A DNA stretch of 64,000 nt, from the NCBI GenBank assembly GCA_003281315.1, contig QCCH01000004.1, positions 62,001 to 126,000 on the forward strand, written 5' to 3'. The position numbers and the translations under genes are program-made. Below the pieces are notes generated by a model that saw only the letters and a list, made by a program, of their open reading frames with translations, was not told the origin of the DNA and did not search any database. This stretch comes from Prochlorococcus sp. AG-347-K20 (GTDB lineage Bacteria; Cyanobacteriota; Cyanobacteriia; PCC-6307; Cyanobiaceae). This document shows, piece by piece, positions 18,837-27,605 of this stretch. Positions within the stretch are counted from its first letter, which is position 1, and every line of letters begins with the position of its first letter.

Positions 18837-20114
18837 TTATTTTTTACCTTTTAATATAAAAACAGGATTATTTGGTTCTAGCCTCATTCCCTCCGCAATA
18901 CTTAAGCTTTTATAGGTCTGAATTAAATTTAAAATTGTTTTGAAATTTTTATCTTCTAATTCCTCTTTCAATTCTTTAATAGCTTGAATATCAATTATTG
19001 GGATAACAATAATGTCTCCAATATCCATACCTTGAGCTATTTTATTAATAATCTGGAGTTTAGTTTTTTTATCGCATCCTCCAATTATTAATCTATTAGG
19101 TTTTACAAGATAACTTGAATTATTCATATTCAAGGCGTAATTTATGTCTTCTTCAAGAATAAATTTTGGTTTGACGCCAAGCCTCTTCGAGTTTTCTAGT
19201 ATTAATTCCTTTGAGCCAATCCTTTTATCGATACAAAACAAATCTAGATTCGGCCTTAACTTTAGTGCCTCTAAACCAATTGACCCACAACCTGCTCCTA
19301 TATCCCAGATGACACCATCTTTTGGGAGCTCTAAGGCAGCTAATATTTGAACGCGAACATCCCTTTTAGTAAATAAGTTTGGTCTATCATCAAAAGTCTT
19401 AAAAATATGGTCACTATTTCCGAAAAGAGGGAGATTATAATTTGAGTAATTTTTCTTTGTTTTTGTAAGAACAACAATGTTCAAACTTGATATATCAGAT
19501 GGTAATGACTCTTTAAGATTTAATTTTCTTATCTTTTCATTGTCGAAGCCAATCTCTTCACAGAGCCAAAAATCATAGAAATCAATAATATTTAATTCTG
19601 ATAAGTTTTTTTTGATTATTTCTAAACTTTTTTTATTTGAATCTGTAATAATAGCCAAACTTGAAGGCCTTGTCTTAAGAACCTCCACTAACCTAGTCGA
19701 ATCTCTGCCGTGAATACTCACATTAACAGTATCTTGCCATGGGATCTTTAATTTACTAAATGCTAATTGAATGCAAGTATTTGAAGGGTAGAAACTTATT
19801 TCATCTTTTGAAAAATTTTCAAGTAGTATTCTCCCAATGCCGAACCAAAGTGGATCTCCTCTCGAAATCAATATAACATCAGTTTTTTGAGATTTAAGCC
19901 AGTTAACAAGATCTTTATTACTTTTGCTCAAAAAAAATAATTTCTTTTTTTCTAAACCAATTTCCTTCCATGATTTTATTTCTTCAAAATATGAATTTGG
20001 AACTGCAATATTTTCTGTTTCTAAAAATAGATTTTGTAATTTGAAAGATAGATCCTCAAATTTATAAGAATTAATCCCAATTACATGAATTTTTCTATTA
20101 TCTTCAGTCATCAA
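18837..20114 (-). CDS. cobL: precorrin-6B C5,15-methyltransferase (decarboxylating), CobL/CbiET
   Basis: A 425-residue fusion enzyme of cobalamin synthesis. Residues about 9-220 are the tetrapyrrole methylase (CbiE) half, with the SRGDPLWFGIGR segment near 86-97. Residues about 235-425 are the CbiT half, a Rossmann methyltransferase with the SAM loop IWDIGAGCGSIGLEAL near 266-281. It methylates C5 and C15 and decarboxylates the C12 acetate in the corrin ring. No other cob genes are adjacent, which is typical for scattered cyanobacterial B12 genes. It is divergent from the small gene at 20195. Confidence 0.92.
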   Translation of the reverse strand: MMTEDNRKIHVIGINSYKFEDLSFKLQNLFLETENIAVPNSYFEEIKSWKEIGLEKKKLFFLSKSNKDLVNWLKSQKTDVILISRGDPLWFGIGRILLENFSKDEISFYPSNTCIQLAFSKLKIPWQDTVNVSIHGRDSTRLVEVLKTRPSSLAIITDSNKKSLEIIKKNLSELNIIDFYDFWLCEEIGFDNEKIRKLNLKESLPSDISSLNIVVLTKTKKNYSNYNLPLFGNSDHIFKTFDDRPNLFTKRDVRVQILAALELPKDGVIWDIGAGCGSIGLEALKLRPNLDLFCIDKRIGSKELILENSKRLGVKPKFILEEDINYALNMNNSSYLVKPNRLIIGGCDKKTKLQIINKIAQGMDIGDIIVIPIIDIQAIKELKEELEDKNFKTILNLIQTYKSLSIAEGMRLEPNNPVFILKGKK

Positions 20115-20194
20115 TATTTAATGAAATGGAACTAAATTGTTTGAATGTTTTATTAAATTATCTTATTATTATTCGAGTTACCATAGTAAATTAA

Positions 20195-20446
20195 TTGTCT
20201 GAAAGGAGAAAGAGATTACATGATTTATTGTTAACTCTAATTAATAAAGATAGTGAATTTGAGTTTATTGAAGAAGATTCTAGCGATTTAACATCTAGCT
20301 ATTCTGAAAAAGACACTTTGAATTTATCTCGAGTTATAGAAAAAAATCGTAAAATAATCAAAAGATATCAAGCTATTGTAAGAACAGCTGTAACTCTAGA
20401 TGCTCTGATGGATTCTGAAAATGAAGAAAATTACAAAATCAAATAA
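20195..20446 (+). CDS. conserved small protein, 83 aa, unknown
   Basis: A TTG-initiated frame encodes a charged, helical 83-residue protein (MSERRKRLHDLLLTLINKD then a Ser/Glu/Asp-rich stretch and EKNRKIIKRYQAIVRTAVTLDALMDSE). It has no signal, membrane span or metal motif. An AAAGGAGAA run at 20202-20210 lies just inside the coding start. Its last 26 bases overlap the next gene, which argues for a shared transcript. I do not recognise a family. Confidence 0.62.
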   Translation: MSERRKRLHDLLLTLINKDSEFEFIEEDSSDLTSSYSEKDTLNLSRVIEKNRKIIKRYQAIVRTAVTLDALMDSENEENYKIK

Positions 20447-20921
20447 AAAAATATTTTTAAAAGGAATATTACCTTTATTTTTACTATTATCCTTTATTTT
20501 TAACCCATTAAAAGTATCTGCAGAAGTTGCAGATACAGAAATAAATGGGGAACTAATAAAAGCTAGCAGTGAGTTTTTAAGGGACTTGGACTTTGAAACT
20601 TGGCAATTAGTAGCCTATAAATCACCTCTTTTTGAAGATAAATTGATCTTGAGAGTAATAGGATATCCAGGAAACCTCAGGATTGATCATCCCACTGACT
20701 TGAGGGTGGAATCAGGTAGAAAAAAGTGGCTTTTAGATGATAAAACATTACTTAATGTTGAATTAGCAAATGATGGAAGACAAGCTGCTGCAGAATTTGA
20801 TCTTGATGCATTGATTAAAAATTTAGATAAAAATAGACCATTAAGATTATCGTTATCAGGAGTTTTTTCTGAGTTGCCTGTGCCTCCTTTCGTTGTTAAA
20901 GAGTGGAGATCAATAAACTGA
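20421..20921 (+). CDS. exported protein, DUF3122-like
   Basis: A 166-residue protein with a clear Sec signal: basic MKKITKSNKKIFLKG, hydrophobic ILPLFLLLSFIF, and likely cleavage after residues 33-35 (VSA|EVAD). The mature domain of about 130 residues has no cysteine for lipidation. It contains the stretch ELPVPPFVVKEWRSIN at its end, resembling the cyanobacterial DUF3122 family of unknown function. It overlaps the upstream small gene by 26 bp and ribD follows after about 10 bp, so the three probably form one transcript. Confidence 0.72.
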   Translation: MKKITKSNKKIFLKGILPLFLLLSFIFNPLKVSAEVADTEINGELIKASSEFLRDLDFETWQLVAYKSPLFEDKLILRVIGYPGNLRIDHPTDLRVESGRKKWLLDDKTLLNVELANDGRQAAAEFDLDALIKNLDKNRPLRLSLSGVFSELPVPPFVVKEWRSIN

Positions 20922-20930
20922 ATTTGATTT

Positions 20931-22031
20931 TTGGAGATGTCTGAAAAAAAAGTAAGCCATACAAAATGGATGAAAAGAGCAATTTTTTTGGCTTCTTTAG
21001 GTAAAAACACAACGAGTCCTAACCCAAGGGTGGGAGCGGTAATACTTGATAAGAATGGAAGTCTTATTTCAGAAGGGTTTCATTTCAAGGCGGGGATGCC
21101 TCATGCAGAGGCAATGGCTTTTAATAATTTAAAAAAGGATGCTAAAGGTGGAATAATGTATGTCAATCTTGAACCTTGTTGCCATCAAGGTAAAACACCT
21201 CCATGTGTAGATAAGGTGATATCCTCTGGGTTAAAAAAAGTATACATATCTATTGAAGACCCTGATAAAAGAGTCTCTGGTAAAGGGATTAAGCTTTTAA
21301 AAGAAGCTGGAATACAAGTTCACTTAGGATTATGTAAAAAAGAATCCTTAGATCTAAATAAGGATTTCATTCATAGGAATATTACTAAAAAGGCATTTGG
21401 TGTTCTTAAATGGGCGATGAGTATTGATGGAAGAATAGCTTTAAAAAATGGAAAAAGTAAATGGATTACTAATGATGAATCAAGGTCACTAGTTCATTCT
21501 TTTAGAGCAGAATTTGATGCAATAATCATTGGGGGAAACACATTAAGAAGAGACAACCCACTTTTAACTACTAGAGGTTCCAAAAGTCCTGAGCCTTTGC
21601 GCGTTGTTTTCACAAAAAGTTTAGATCTCCCTTCAAAATCTAATCTTTGGGATTGCAGTAAGGCAAAAACTTTAGTTATTTATGATTCTTCTACAGCAAA
21701 TGAAAGCTACCTCTCAAGGATTCCGAAATGTGTGGAGGTTGAAAAGGTATTATCAGATAAACCAGAGTTAATTTCAAAAATACTTGCAAAAAGAGGATGT
21801 AATAAAGTTCTTTGGGAATGTGGCCCGGGATTAGCTACTGCCGCTATACAATCTAATTGTATTCAGGAAATTATTACCTTTATAGCTCCAAAAATTTTAG
21901 GTGGAGAAAATAATATGAATCCACTAAGTGATTTTGAATTTAGAGAAATGCACGAAATTATCAAATTAAGTGATTCTCAGTTTAGTTTGATTGGAAATGA
22001 TATATGTATTAAAAGTTCACTTAAAAATTAA
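20931..22031 (+). CDS. ribD: bifunctional pyrimidine deaminase / reductase RibD
   Basis: A 366-residue RibD catalysing the second and third steps of riboflavin synthesis. The deaminase domain (about 12-150) has zinc ligands in HAEAMAF near 58-64 and PCCHQGKTPPC near 83-93. The reductase domain (about 155-366) has GVLKWAMSIDGRIA near 157-170 and CGPGLATAAI near 303. The start is uncertain: TTG at 20931 or ATG at 20937; the only GGAG (20933-20936) touches the ATG, too close to serve it. Riboflavin synthesis and RibF are thus both in this window, 5.5 kb apart. Confidence 0.94.
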   Translation: MEMSEKKVSHTKWMKRAIFLASLGKNTTSPNPRVGAVILDKNGSLISEGFHFKAGMPHAEAMAFNNLKKDAKGGIMYVNLEPCCHQGKTPPCVDKVISSGLKKVYISIEDPDKRVSGKGIKLLKEAGIQVHLGLCKKESLDLNKDFIHRNITKKAFGVLKWAMSIDGRIALKNGKSKWITNDESRSLVHSFRAEFDAIIIGGNTLRRDNPLLTTRGSKSPEPLRVVFTKSLDLPSKSNLWDCSKAKTLVIYDSSTANESYLSRIPKCVEVEKVLSDKPELISKILAKRGCNKVLWECGPGLATAAIQSNCIQEIITFIAPKILGGENNMNPLSDFEFREMHEIIKLSDSQFSLIGNDICIKSSLKN

Positions 22032-22056
22032 TTTTAATACCAATACACTTAGGTCA

Positions 22057-22074
22057 AAGTACCGTACGGTTCTT
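22057..22074. promoter_or_regulatory. 18-bp near-perfect palindrome upstream of ftsH (candidate operator)
   Basis: The sequence aagtaccgtacggttctt pairs with its own reverse complement at 8 of 9 positions around a centre between 22065 and 22066, with no loop. That fits a dimeric regulator site better than a terminator. The core GTACGG recurs at 22095-22100, 31 bp (about three helical turns) downstream. It lies about 60-70 bp upstream of the predicted ftsH transcription start. The cognate regulator is unknown, and the site does not match the NtcA or LexA consensus. Confidence 0.5.
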
Positions 22075-22117
22075 ACCCAAAAAAAATAATACAGGTACGG
22101 AAACTCATCGTTTAGTT

Positions 22118-22123
22118 TATAAT
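22118..22123 (+). promoter_or_regulatory. -10 element for ftsH
   Basis: A perfect TATAAT lies 23 bases before the ATG at 22146 and predicts a leader of roughly 16 bases. The -35 region (about 22095-22100) reads GTACGG rather than TTGACA and coincides with the second copy of the palindrome core, suggesting activator- or repressor-dependent use. Confidence 0.55.
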
Positions 22124-22145
22124 AAGTTCAAAATTGATAATAACT

Positions 22146-24008
22146 ATGCCAATAAGACAAGACGATAATCAACCTAATAGAAGATTTGGAATTGTAAATA
22201 TCATTTTGATAGGTGTAGGAGCATTACTGCTATTTAGTAGTCTTTTCCCTAATCAAAATATGCAAATTCCTAGGGTACCTTATTCTTTATTTATTGATCA
22301 GGTTAATGATGGTGAGGTTAAGAGAGCATATATAACTCAGGAGCAAATTAGATATGAACTTAATGGATCTGAAGAAGGAGCGCCTTCAGTTTTAGCAACA
22401 ACCCCAATTTTTGATATGGATCTTCCACAAAGGTTAGAAACTAAAGGAGTGGAATTCGCTGCGGCACCACCAAAGAAACCTAATTTCTTTTCAACTATTT
22501 TGAGCTGGGTTGTTCCGCCATTAATTTTTATTCTTGTTTTACAATTTTTTGCTAGAAGAAGTATGGGAGGTGGAGGTGCTCAAGGAGCACTAAGTTTTAC
22601 TAAAAGTAAAGCTAAAGTTTACGTCCCAGATGACGAATCAAAAGTAACATTTGCTGATGTGGCTGGCGTTGATGAAGCTAAGGACGAATTAACGGAAATA
22701 GTTGATTTTCTTAAAAAACCTGAGAGATATACAGACATCGGTGCTCGAATACCAAAAGGGGTACTTCTTGTTGGTCCTCCAGGAACAGGTAAAACTCTTC
22801 TTTCGAAAGCTGTAGCTGGAGAAGCTGAAGTTCCTTTCTTTATAATTTCGGGTTCTGAATTTGTTGAGCTTTTTGTTGGTGCAGGTGCCGCAAGAGTAAG
22901 AGACTTATTTGAACAAGCAAAGAAAAAAGCTCCATGTATTATTTTTATTGATGAATTGGATGCTATTGGTAAAAGTCGTTCTGGATCTATGGGGGTCGTT
23001 GGCGGCAATGATGAAAGAGAACAAACATTAAATCAACTTCTTACCGAAATGGATGGCTTTGCCTCTGCAGATAAGCCAGTTATAGTTCTTGCTGCTACTA
23101 ACCAACCAGAAGTTCTTGATGCTGCGCTATTAAGGCCCGGAAGATTTGATAGGCAAGTATTGGTTGATAGACCAGATTTGTCTGGTAGAAAAACTATATT
23201 GGAGATTTATACCAAAAAGGTCAAACTTGCTGATTCAATTGACTTAGACTCTATTGCTCAAGCTACCAGCGGTTTCGCTGGAGCCGATTTAGCTAACATG
23301 GTGAATGAAGCTGCTTTACTTGCGGCTAGAGCTAAAAGGAAAAGTGTAGAACAACAAGACTTAAGCGAAGCTATAGAAAGAGTTGTGGCTGGATTGGAAA
23401 AGAAGAGTCGTGTTTTACAAGATGATGAAAAGAAAGTTGTTGCTTATCACGAAGTCGGCCATGCAATAGTTGGCCATCTTATGCCAGGAGGTTCAAAAGT
23501 TGCTAAGATTTCAATTGTACCAAGAGGTATGAGTGCACTTGGTTATACTCTTCAATTGCCAACAGAAGAAAGATTTTTGAATTCTAAAGAGGAATTAAAA
23601 GGGCAAATAGCTACCCTTCTTGGAGGAAGATCGGCAGAAGAAGTCGTTTTTGGAAAGATTACTACTGGAGCCTCAAATGACTTACAAAGAGCAACTGATA
23701 TAGCAGAACAAATGGTCGGTACATTCGGAATGAGTGATATTCTTGGCCCCCTCGCTTATGATAAACAAGGTGGAGGTCAGTTCTTAGGAAATGGAAATAA
23801 TCCAAGAAGATCTGTTAGTGATGCTACTGCTCAAGCAATAGATAAGGAGGTTAGAGATTTAGTTGATGATGCACACGAAACAGCTCTTAATATTTTGAGA
23901 AATAATTTATCTCTTCTTGAATCGATTTCCCAAAAAATCCTCCAAGAAGAAGTTATAGAAGGTGATGATCTTAAAGCCCTCTTAGCAGAAAGTAAAATGC
24001 CTGCATAG
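22146..24008 (+). CDS. ftsH: ATP-dependent zinc metalloprotease FtsH
   Basis: A 620-residue FtsH counted from the ATG at 22146; an upstream in-frame TTG at 22134 would add four residues, but the ATG fits the family start and the promoter. Membrane spans lie near 15-32 and 118-137 with a lumenal/periplasmic domain between. The AAA module has Walker A GPPGTGKT near 212, Walker [12 protein letters not shown] near 268 and the second region of homology LRPGRFDR. The zinc site is HEVGH near 434 (HExxH retained; Val replaces the commoner Ala). Cyanobacterial FtsH hexamers remove damaged photosystem proteins, notably D1. argF follows after 28 bp. Confidence 0.97.
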   Translation: MPIRQDDNQPNRRFGIVNIILIGVGALLLFSSLFPNQNMQIPRVPYSLFIDQVNDGEVKRAYITQEQIRYELNGSEEGAPSVLATTPIFDMDLPQRLETKGVEFAAAPPKKPNFFSTILSWVVPPLIFILVLQFFARRSMGGGGAQGALSFTKSKAKVYVPDDESKVTFADVAGVDEAKDELTEIVDFLKKPERYTDIGARIPKGVLLVGPPGTGKTLLSKAVAGEAEVPFFIISGSEFVELFVGAGAARVRDLFEQAKKKAPCIIFIDELDAIGKSRSGSMGVVGGNDEREQTLNQLLTEMDGFASADKPVIVLAATNQPEVLDAALLRPGRFDRQVLVDRPDLSGRKTILEIYTKKVKLADSIDLDSIAQATSGFAGADLANMVNEAALLAARAKRKSVEQQDLSEAIERVVAGLEKKSRVLQDDEKKVVAYHEVGHAIVGHLMPGGSKVAKISIVPRGMSALGYTLQLPTEERFLNSKEELKGQIATLLGGRSAEEVVFGKITTGASNDLQRATDIAEQMVGTFGMSDILGPLAYDKQGGGQFLGNGNNPRRSVSDATAQAIDKEVRDLVDDAHETALNILRNNLSLLESISQKILQEEVIEGDDLKALLAESKMPA

Positions 24009-24036
24009 TAGAATTTAGGTTTTAGTATAAAGTTAG

Positions 24037-24963
24037 ATGTTTAACCCAATCAAGCTTGCAAGTAAAAATTTTTTATCAAGCTTGGATACATCATGTGAAG
24101 AATTTCTTCATATTTTAGAGTTAGCAAAAAATTTTAAAAATAAAGATCTAAATATAAAACTCAAAGAAAAAGTTTTAGGGTTAATTTTTGATAAGTCATC
24201 AACTCGTACCAGAGTTAGCTTCCAGGTGGCAATGTCAAGACTTGGCGGCACCACAGTTGACCTTAATCCTACTACTTCACAAATTGGGAGGGGAGAGCCA
24301 ATTAGAGATACAGCAAGAGTGCTAAGTAGATATTGCGATGTTATTGCGATAAGAACATTTAAACAAACTGATTTGGAGGAGTATGCAAAATGGTCCTCTA
24401 AGCCAGTTATTAATGCTCTTACTGATTTAGAACATCCATGTCAGGCTTTAGCTGATTTTATGACAATTAAAGAGGAATTTCATGATTTTAAAAATGTAGT
24501 TTTAACATTTATTGGAGACGGTAATAACGTTGCAAATTCTCTTATTTTAAGTGGCGCTTTATTAGGAGTTGAAGTTAGGATTGCATGTCCAAAAGGTTAT
24601 GAACCTAACTCGTTGTTGATCGATAAAGCATATGAAATATATAAAAATAAGAATTTGTTGAAAATCAGTAATGATCCCAATACTGCTGTTTTAGGAGCAA
24701 ATGTTCTTTATACAGATGTTTGGTCATCTATGGGTGAAGAAAATCAAAAAGATGAGAAAGAAAAAGTTTTTAATGGGTTCACTATTGACAGTGATTTAGT
24801 TAGAAAGGCTGATAAAGATGCAATTATTCTTCATTGCCTTCCTGCTTATAGATCCAAAGAGATAACTGATGAAATATTTGAAAGTCACAAAAGTAGAATT
24901 TTTGATCAAGCAGAAAATAGATTACATGCTCAACAAGCTCTTTTATCTTGTATTCTCCAATAG
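24037..24963 (+). CDS. argF: ornithine carbamoyltransferase
   Basis: A 308-residue OTCase forming citrulline from ornithine and carbamoyl phosphate. The carbamoyl-phosphate loop KSSTRTR is near 52-58, HPCQALADF near 133-141 and the ornithine loop HCLPAYR near 266-272. The length is standard. It follows ftsH closely on the same strand; a TATAAA at 24026 is too near the ATG to be an ordinary promoter unless the message is leaderless. lexA begins 57 bp downstream with its own operator region. Confidence 0.97.
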   Translation: MFNPIKLASKNFLSSLDTSCEEFLHILELAKNFKNKDLNIKLKEKVLGLIFDKSSTRTRVSFQVAMSRLGGTTVDLNPTTSQIGRGEPIRDTARVLSRYCDVIAIRTFKQTDLEEYAKWSSKPVINALTDLEHPCQALADFMTIKEEFHDFKNVVLTFIGDGNNVANSLILSGALLGVEVRIACPKGYEPNSLLIDKAYEIYKNKNLLKISNDPNTAVLGANVLYTDVWSSMGEENQKDEKEKVFNGFTIDSDLVRKADKDAIILHCLPAYRSKEITDEIFESHKSRIFDQAENRLHAQQALLSCILQ

Positions 24964-24990
24964 GGTTACTTGCGAACTAATTAATAAAAG

Positions 24991-25004
24991 GGTACAAATG
25001 TATT
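24991..25004 (+). promoter_or_regulatory. LexA/SOS-box-like site 1
   Basis: GGTACAAATGTATT matches the reported cyanobacterial SOS box RGTACNNNDGTWCB at every fixed position except one (T for C at position 13) and has the inner dyad TACAAATGTA. It lies 17-30 bases before the lexA ATG, 16 bp from a second copy. Confidence 0.65.
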
Positions 25005-25006
25005 AG

Positions 25007-25020
25007 AGTACATATGTTTT
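25007..25020 (+). promoter_or_regulatory. LexA/SOS-box-like site 2
   Basis: AGTACATATGTTTT matches the same consensus with the same single deviation and contains the perfect palindrome ACATATGT. It ends on the base before the lexA start codon. Between the two sites TATTAG (25001-25006) could serve as the -10, so bound LexA would cover the promoter: negative autoregulation. Confidence 0.65.
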
Positions 25021-25638
25021 ATGGAAAATTCTTCAGGGGACGATCTTACCCAAGCTCAGAATGAGCTCTATGGATGGATAAAAGAATATATGAAAAACTT
25101 TCAACATAGCCCATCCATCAGACAAATGATGCAAGCTATGGGATTAAAATCTCCTGCTCCAATACAAAGTCGCTTAAAACATTTGCAAGAAAAGGGCTAC
25201 ATCTCTTGGCAAGAAGGTAAAGCAAGAACAATGCAAATCGTTGATGAAATTATAGAAGGTGTACCGATTATGGGTTCAGTCGCAGCTGGAGGTTTAATTG
25301 AAACTTATTCTGATGTTCAAGAGAATTTAGATATTTCTGACGTTTTAAAAAAGAAAAATGTTTTTGCTCTTACAGTTAATGGAGATTCTATGATAGACGC
25401 ATATATTGCAGATGGAGATATGGTTTTGATGGAGCCAATTACAGATTCATACTCTCTTAGAAACGGAACTATTGTCAGTGCATTGGTTCCAGGTTTAGGA
25501 ACAACTTTAAAGTATTTTGTTAAGAGAGGAGGAAAAATATTTCTTGAAGCAGCAAATACAGCATATGACCCAATAGAGTTGAATTTAGATGAAGTTGTAA
25601 TTCAAGGAAAACTATTAGCAGTTTGGAGGAAAATCTAA
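25021..25638 (+). CDS. lexA: LexA repressor
   Basis: A 205-residue SOS repressor. The N-terminal winged-helix DNA-binding domain (about 1-75) includes SIRQMMQAMGLKSPAPIQSRLKHLQEKG. The S24 autoprotease domain has the Ala89-Gly90 cleavage site (GSVAAGG), catalytic Ser123 in NGDSMIDAY and Lys164 in TTLKYF, so self-cleavage is expected to work, unlike some cyanobacterial LexA proteins that have lost these residues. Two SOS-like sites abut the start codon. It is the last recognisable core gene before the polysaccharide island. Confidence 0.96.
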   Translation: MENSSGDDLTQAQNELYGWIKEYMKNFQHSPSIRQMMQAMGLKSPAPIQSRLKHLQEKGYISWQEGKARTMQIVDEIIEGVPIMGSVAAGGLIETYSDVQENLDISDVLKKKNVFALTVNGDSMIDAYIADGDMVLMEPITDSYSLRNGTIVSALVPGLGTTLKYFVKRGGKIFLEAANTAYDPIELNLDEVVIQGKLLAVWRKI

Positions 25639-25721
25639 AAATTAATTATAAATTTCTTTTTTCGTATATATTTATCAAACCAAAAATCTTTGTAATTATT
25701 AACGCCTTTGTTCCCTAAATA

Positions 25722-25853
25722 TTATAAATCCCCTCCTTCAGTATCTTTATTAAAAGATAATATTGTCTCATCAGGTAAAATCATAGCTTTATTTTTTATT
25801 TTAAAATTAAGTGCAACTCCAATAAAATTTCTGATAATCATATTTTCATCCAC
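25722..25853 (-). pseudogene. possible 43-aa remnant or small gene, unknown
   Basis: Reading from GTG (complement of 25851-25853), the frame gives VDENMIIRNFIGVALNFKIK through ILSFNKDTEGGDL and a stop. The composition looks protein-like, but there is no ribosome-binding site and no family is recognised. It could be the tail of a deleted gene; the competing plus-strand frame shows the call is weak. Confidence 0.22.
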
Positions 25854-26028
25854 TACGAAAATGCAATTGCTTACCTCAATAGTAATGGCTCATTAGGGCT
25901 AAGATGTGCATTTAAAAAAAAAATTTTTGAATTTTCAACATTTTCAATTATTATTTTTATTGTTGTTTTTTTATTTTATGACTTTTTGAGAAGAAAATAT
26001 ATAAGCTGAACATTATCATTAAACTTTT

Positions 26029-26068
26029 GCCTATTTATTAATGTCAATAAAAAAATAGGCCTGTTTTA
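26029..26068 (+). terminator. possible Rho-independent terminator
   Basis: An 8-bp stem GCCTATTT (26029-26036) / AAATAGGC (26053-26060) with a 16-base loop is followed by CTGTTTTA. The loop is long and the T-run short, so it is only a candidate; it would end read-through from lexA or from the decayed stretch. Confidence 0.32.
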
Positions 26069-26355
26069 TGATTAATTAATATTCCTTTTAAGACTTGCAA
26101 ACCAATTTCAAAAGATCACCCCCATTGGTTAAGACAGATGCAATAACTAGCAAAAATAAATATCTATGAATATGTTTTAATTTGTCTTAATGTTTTTTTA
26201 TGAACTCAACATAAGTTTTTAAAAGGTATTTCTTTATTGAGTGATTTTTAAATGAAGAATAAATTATGATTAGGAAATAATTAATGGATCATTTCTGAAT
26301 TCTTCTTTGGTTTGATACTTATTTCTTGTTTATTATCATTAATACAATTTGTTTA

Positions 26356-27462
26356 ATGTTTATTATGTTATCAAAATTTGCAAACAATAAATTCTTTATT
26401 AAAGTTCTAATATTAACTTTCATTCAGATTGTCTTTTTCAATATAAGTTCTTTGGCAGAACTGGAAAAATTTAGAAAAGTAGAAAAACAAAGAAATTTTA
26501 AAAAACCCATTGAATGGGAAATGCTTGAAACTGAGAGAAAAAACGATGAAAATATTTTTGATGAAATTATTTGGAATAGTTTAAGTGAGAATGAAGAAAT
26601 ATACGTCGACGAATTAAAACATTATTCCTCTCCCAAACATTTTAATAATGAAAAGCTGTTGCATTTTACAAGTTTAAACAGATCAATTGTAATTGATGAA
26701 AATATAGGTCCAGATATAAGTTTTTTAGTGCCAATTGGATTTAAAACAACTAGCAATAAAAAATTTGATTTTTCAGTAAGAGGGTGGAATAGGAGACCAG
26801 ATAATTCATCATTGTTTCGTTGGAATGGTGGAGACGCGGTAGCAAATATTTACTATCAATTATTAAATAATGAAAAATCAAGTTTTGATTTAAATTTTGG
26901 TTTTAGGAGTTTATATTCTGGAGACTTGCCTGGTGGCTCCTCAGCTATTGGCGAGGGTGTCTCTTCGGGTTTTAGATGGGCTTATAATTTAGACAGAAAT
27001 ATTGGAATAGCGTTTGGGGCTGAACAACTTATTCAATTTGATAATAAAACGGATACCGGGAGAGATATTTACTTAACGACTTCTAAAGTATGGCTTGATA
27101 AGGGGGTAAGAAATCAATTCCCTTTAATCGTTACTTCTTTTGGAATTGGCTCGGGATATCTCGCCTTATGGGACGAAACCAAATTTGCATGCTCTGATTT
27201 ATTTGGTGGAGCAGCTGTTGATATCGCAAAATATCATAAATTGTGTTGGGGCCCGTTCGGAACTCTAAGTGCGATTATTAACAACAATCTTTCAACTTTT
27301 GTTGAGTATAATAATTATTCTTTTATGATTGGAACATCTTTATCTTACAGAGATAGTTATCGATTAACTTTAGGCCTTACAATTGCTGAATCCTATGATG
27401 ATTATAAATTAAAAAACTTAGATGAGGTAAGAATGTTTGGTAGGTTTTCAATTGCTATTTAG
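26356..27462 (+). CDS. putative outer-membrane beta-barrel protein of the surface-polysaccharide island
   Basis: A protein of about 368 residues from the ATG at 26356 (other starts: TTG 26326, ATG 26365). It begins with a signal-like MLSKFANNKFFIKVLILTFIQIVFFNISSLAE. A charged linker follows, then from about residue 100 alternating polar/aromatic strands with many Gly, Tyr and Trp, and it ends in FSIAI, a terminal aromatic/hydrophobic pattern seen in outer-membrane barrels. Two Cys (CSDLFGG, KLCWGPFG) are the only cysteines after the signal. No family name is recognised. Its place just before the Wza-like exporter suggests a partner in export or surface anchoring; that is inference. Confidence 0.6.
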   Translation: MFIMLSKFANNKFFIKVLILTFIQIVFFNISSLAELEKFRKVEKQRNFKKPIEWEMLETERKNDENIFDEIIWNSLSENEEIYVDELKHYSSPKHFNNEKLLHFTSLNRSIVIDENIGPDISFLVPIGFKTTSNKKFDFSVRGWNRRPDNSSLFRWNGGDAVANIYYQLLNNEKSSFDLNFGFRSLYSGDLPGGSSAIGEGVSSGFRWAYNLDRNIGIAFGAEQLIQFDNKTDTGRDIYLTTSKVWLDKGVRNQFPLIVTSFGIGSGYLALWDETKFACSDLFGGAAVDIAKYHKLCWGPFGTLSAIINNNLSTFVEYNNYSFMIGTSLSYRDSYRLTLGLTIAESYDDYKLKNLDEVRMFGRFSIAI

Positions 27463-27574
27463 TTTGTATTTTGAAAAATAAAAAATTTGGTTATGTTACT
27501 TTTCAAAAATATATAGAAAGTTAAACATAATAAAACTAAAAAGAGTTCTATAAAGATAGGTTTCAAACTTAGGT

Positions 27575-27580
27575 TATAAT
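27575..27580 (+). promoter_or_regulatory. -10 element for the export operon
   Basis: A TATAAT 31 bases before the TTG start of the Wza-like gene predicts a leader of about 19 bases. It would drive the tightly packed 27606-31523 gene set. No -35 consensus is seen. Confidence 0.45.
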
Positions 27581-27605
27581 TAATATTTATAGATTAAAAA
27601 AAAAA

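Larger units (their letters stand above)
25639..26355. other. 717-bp gap with degraded-looking DNA at the core/island boundary
   Basis: No convincing gene is present. A plus-strand open stretch without a usable start (25779-26009) translates to protein-like sequence ending in one hydrophobic helix (FSIIIFIVVFLFYDFLRRKYIS). A minus-strand frame in the same place is listed separately. A plus-strand TTG frame at 25708-25896 looks like a shadow. The remaining 300 bases are A/T-rich with no clear feature except one hairpin. The pattern suits a decayed gene at the island edge. Confidence 0.45.

Noticed and set aside
22057..22080. ftsH-upstream palindrome as a ribD terminator
   Set aside because: The dyad has no loop and is followed by A rather than T, so it cannot form a normal intrinsic terminator in the ribD direction.
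22134..22145. TTG at 22134 as the ftsH start
   Set aside because: The ATG at 22146 fits the family N-terminus and the spacing from the TATAAT better.
25708..25896. Plus-strand 62-codon frame after lexA
   Set aside because: TTG start without ribosome site, unlikely composition, and two competing frames in the same DNA; kept only as part of the degraded interval.
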